From B120-G9 sp034659895 (lineage in GTDB: Bacteria > Zixibacteria > MSB-5A5 > GN15 > FEB-12), in the NCBI GenBank assembly GCA_034659895.1, contig JAYEIF010000060.1, forward strand, positions 1 through 21,998: a DNA stretch of 21,998 bases, read 5' to 3'. How positions within the stretch are numbered: position 1 is the first letter of the stretch; each line of letters starts with the position of its first letter. The translations under genes were made by a program, and so were the position numbers. A model generated the notes under the pieces. It saw only the letters and a list, made by a program, of their open reading frames with translations, was not told the origin of the DNA and did not search any database. Below, piece after piece: positions 21,981 to 21,998 of the stretch.

Positions 21981-21998
21981 CTATTCAGCAAGCCCTAA
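21981..21998 (-). repeat. Dispersed intergenic element, copy 4 (possibly cut by window end)
   Basis: The minus strand reads TTAGGGCTTGCTGAATAG, close to copies 1-3. It follows the last gene directly. Confidence 0.6.

Overview
The window looks like a scaffold from an uncultured Gram-negative bacterium. It carries an outer-membrane barrel, signal peptides, bacterial ribosomal genes with good Shine-Dalgarno sites, and a 100-N scaffold gap. The set of families (DUF2723/TMEM260-type enzymes, a DUF2232 protein between rpsR and rplI, a bifunctional nuclease gene after rplI) and the many short extragenic palindromes suggest a candidate phylum in the FCB neighbourhood, possibly Zixibacteria. That placement is inference from gene content; no rRNA is present to confirm it.

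Left part (1-1563, all minus strand): a small transcription unit with its own sigma-70-type promoter. It encodes a membrane-anchored coiled-coil protein of unknown function, a 105-residue protein with a sigma-region-4/LuxR-like helix-turn-helix and, after a 224-base leader, a 59-residue basic protein. It ends at a strong hairpin terminator.

Glycan region (1640-11520, all minus strand, read from right to left): seven closely spaced genes, four of whose junctions overlap or are about 6 bases apart. In transcription order they are a DUF2723 glycosyltransferase-like protein with C-terminal TPRs, a GT4 glycosyltransferase, an AglD2/LPG-synthase-type membrane protein, a PMT/ArnT-like membrane glycosyltransferase, a Gfo/Idh/MocA sugar dehydrogenase, a left-handed beta-helix sugar N-acyltransferase and a GT2 enzyme. 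Together they look like a set that makes, transports or attaches a lipid-linked or protein-linked surface glycan containing an acylated amino sugar. A five-unit tandem array of 16-base palindromes sits in the one large intergenic space.

Middle (11521-15046): a putative envelope protein gene, a lysine-rich small protein with a C-terminal zinc-knuckle-like motif, and a plus-strand porin-like gene. The porin gene lies between two repeat-rich stretches with inverted copies of the same elements. The right-hand stretch holds a 100-N gap flanked by two identical 127-base copies.

Right part (15047-21951, all plus strand): a conserved translation cluster, pth-rpsF-rpsR-DUF2232-rplI-bifunctional nuclease, followed by a TPR plus periplasmic-binding-protein lipoprotein-activator-like (LpoA-like) gene, a 68-residue protein starting at TTG, and two coupled genes for unknown proteins. 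The bS6 protein has an unusual acidic tail of about 120 residues, and no ssb lies between rpsF and rpsR. No CRISPR array, tRNA, rRNA, transposase or phage gene was found.
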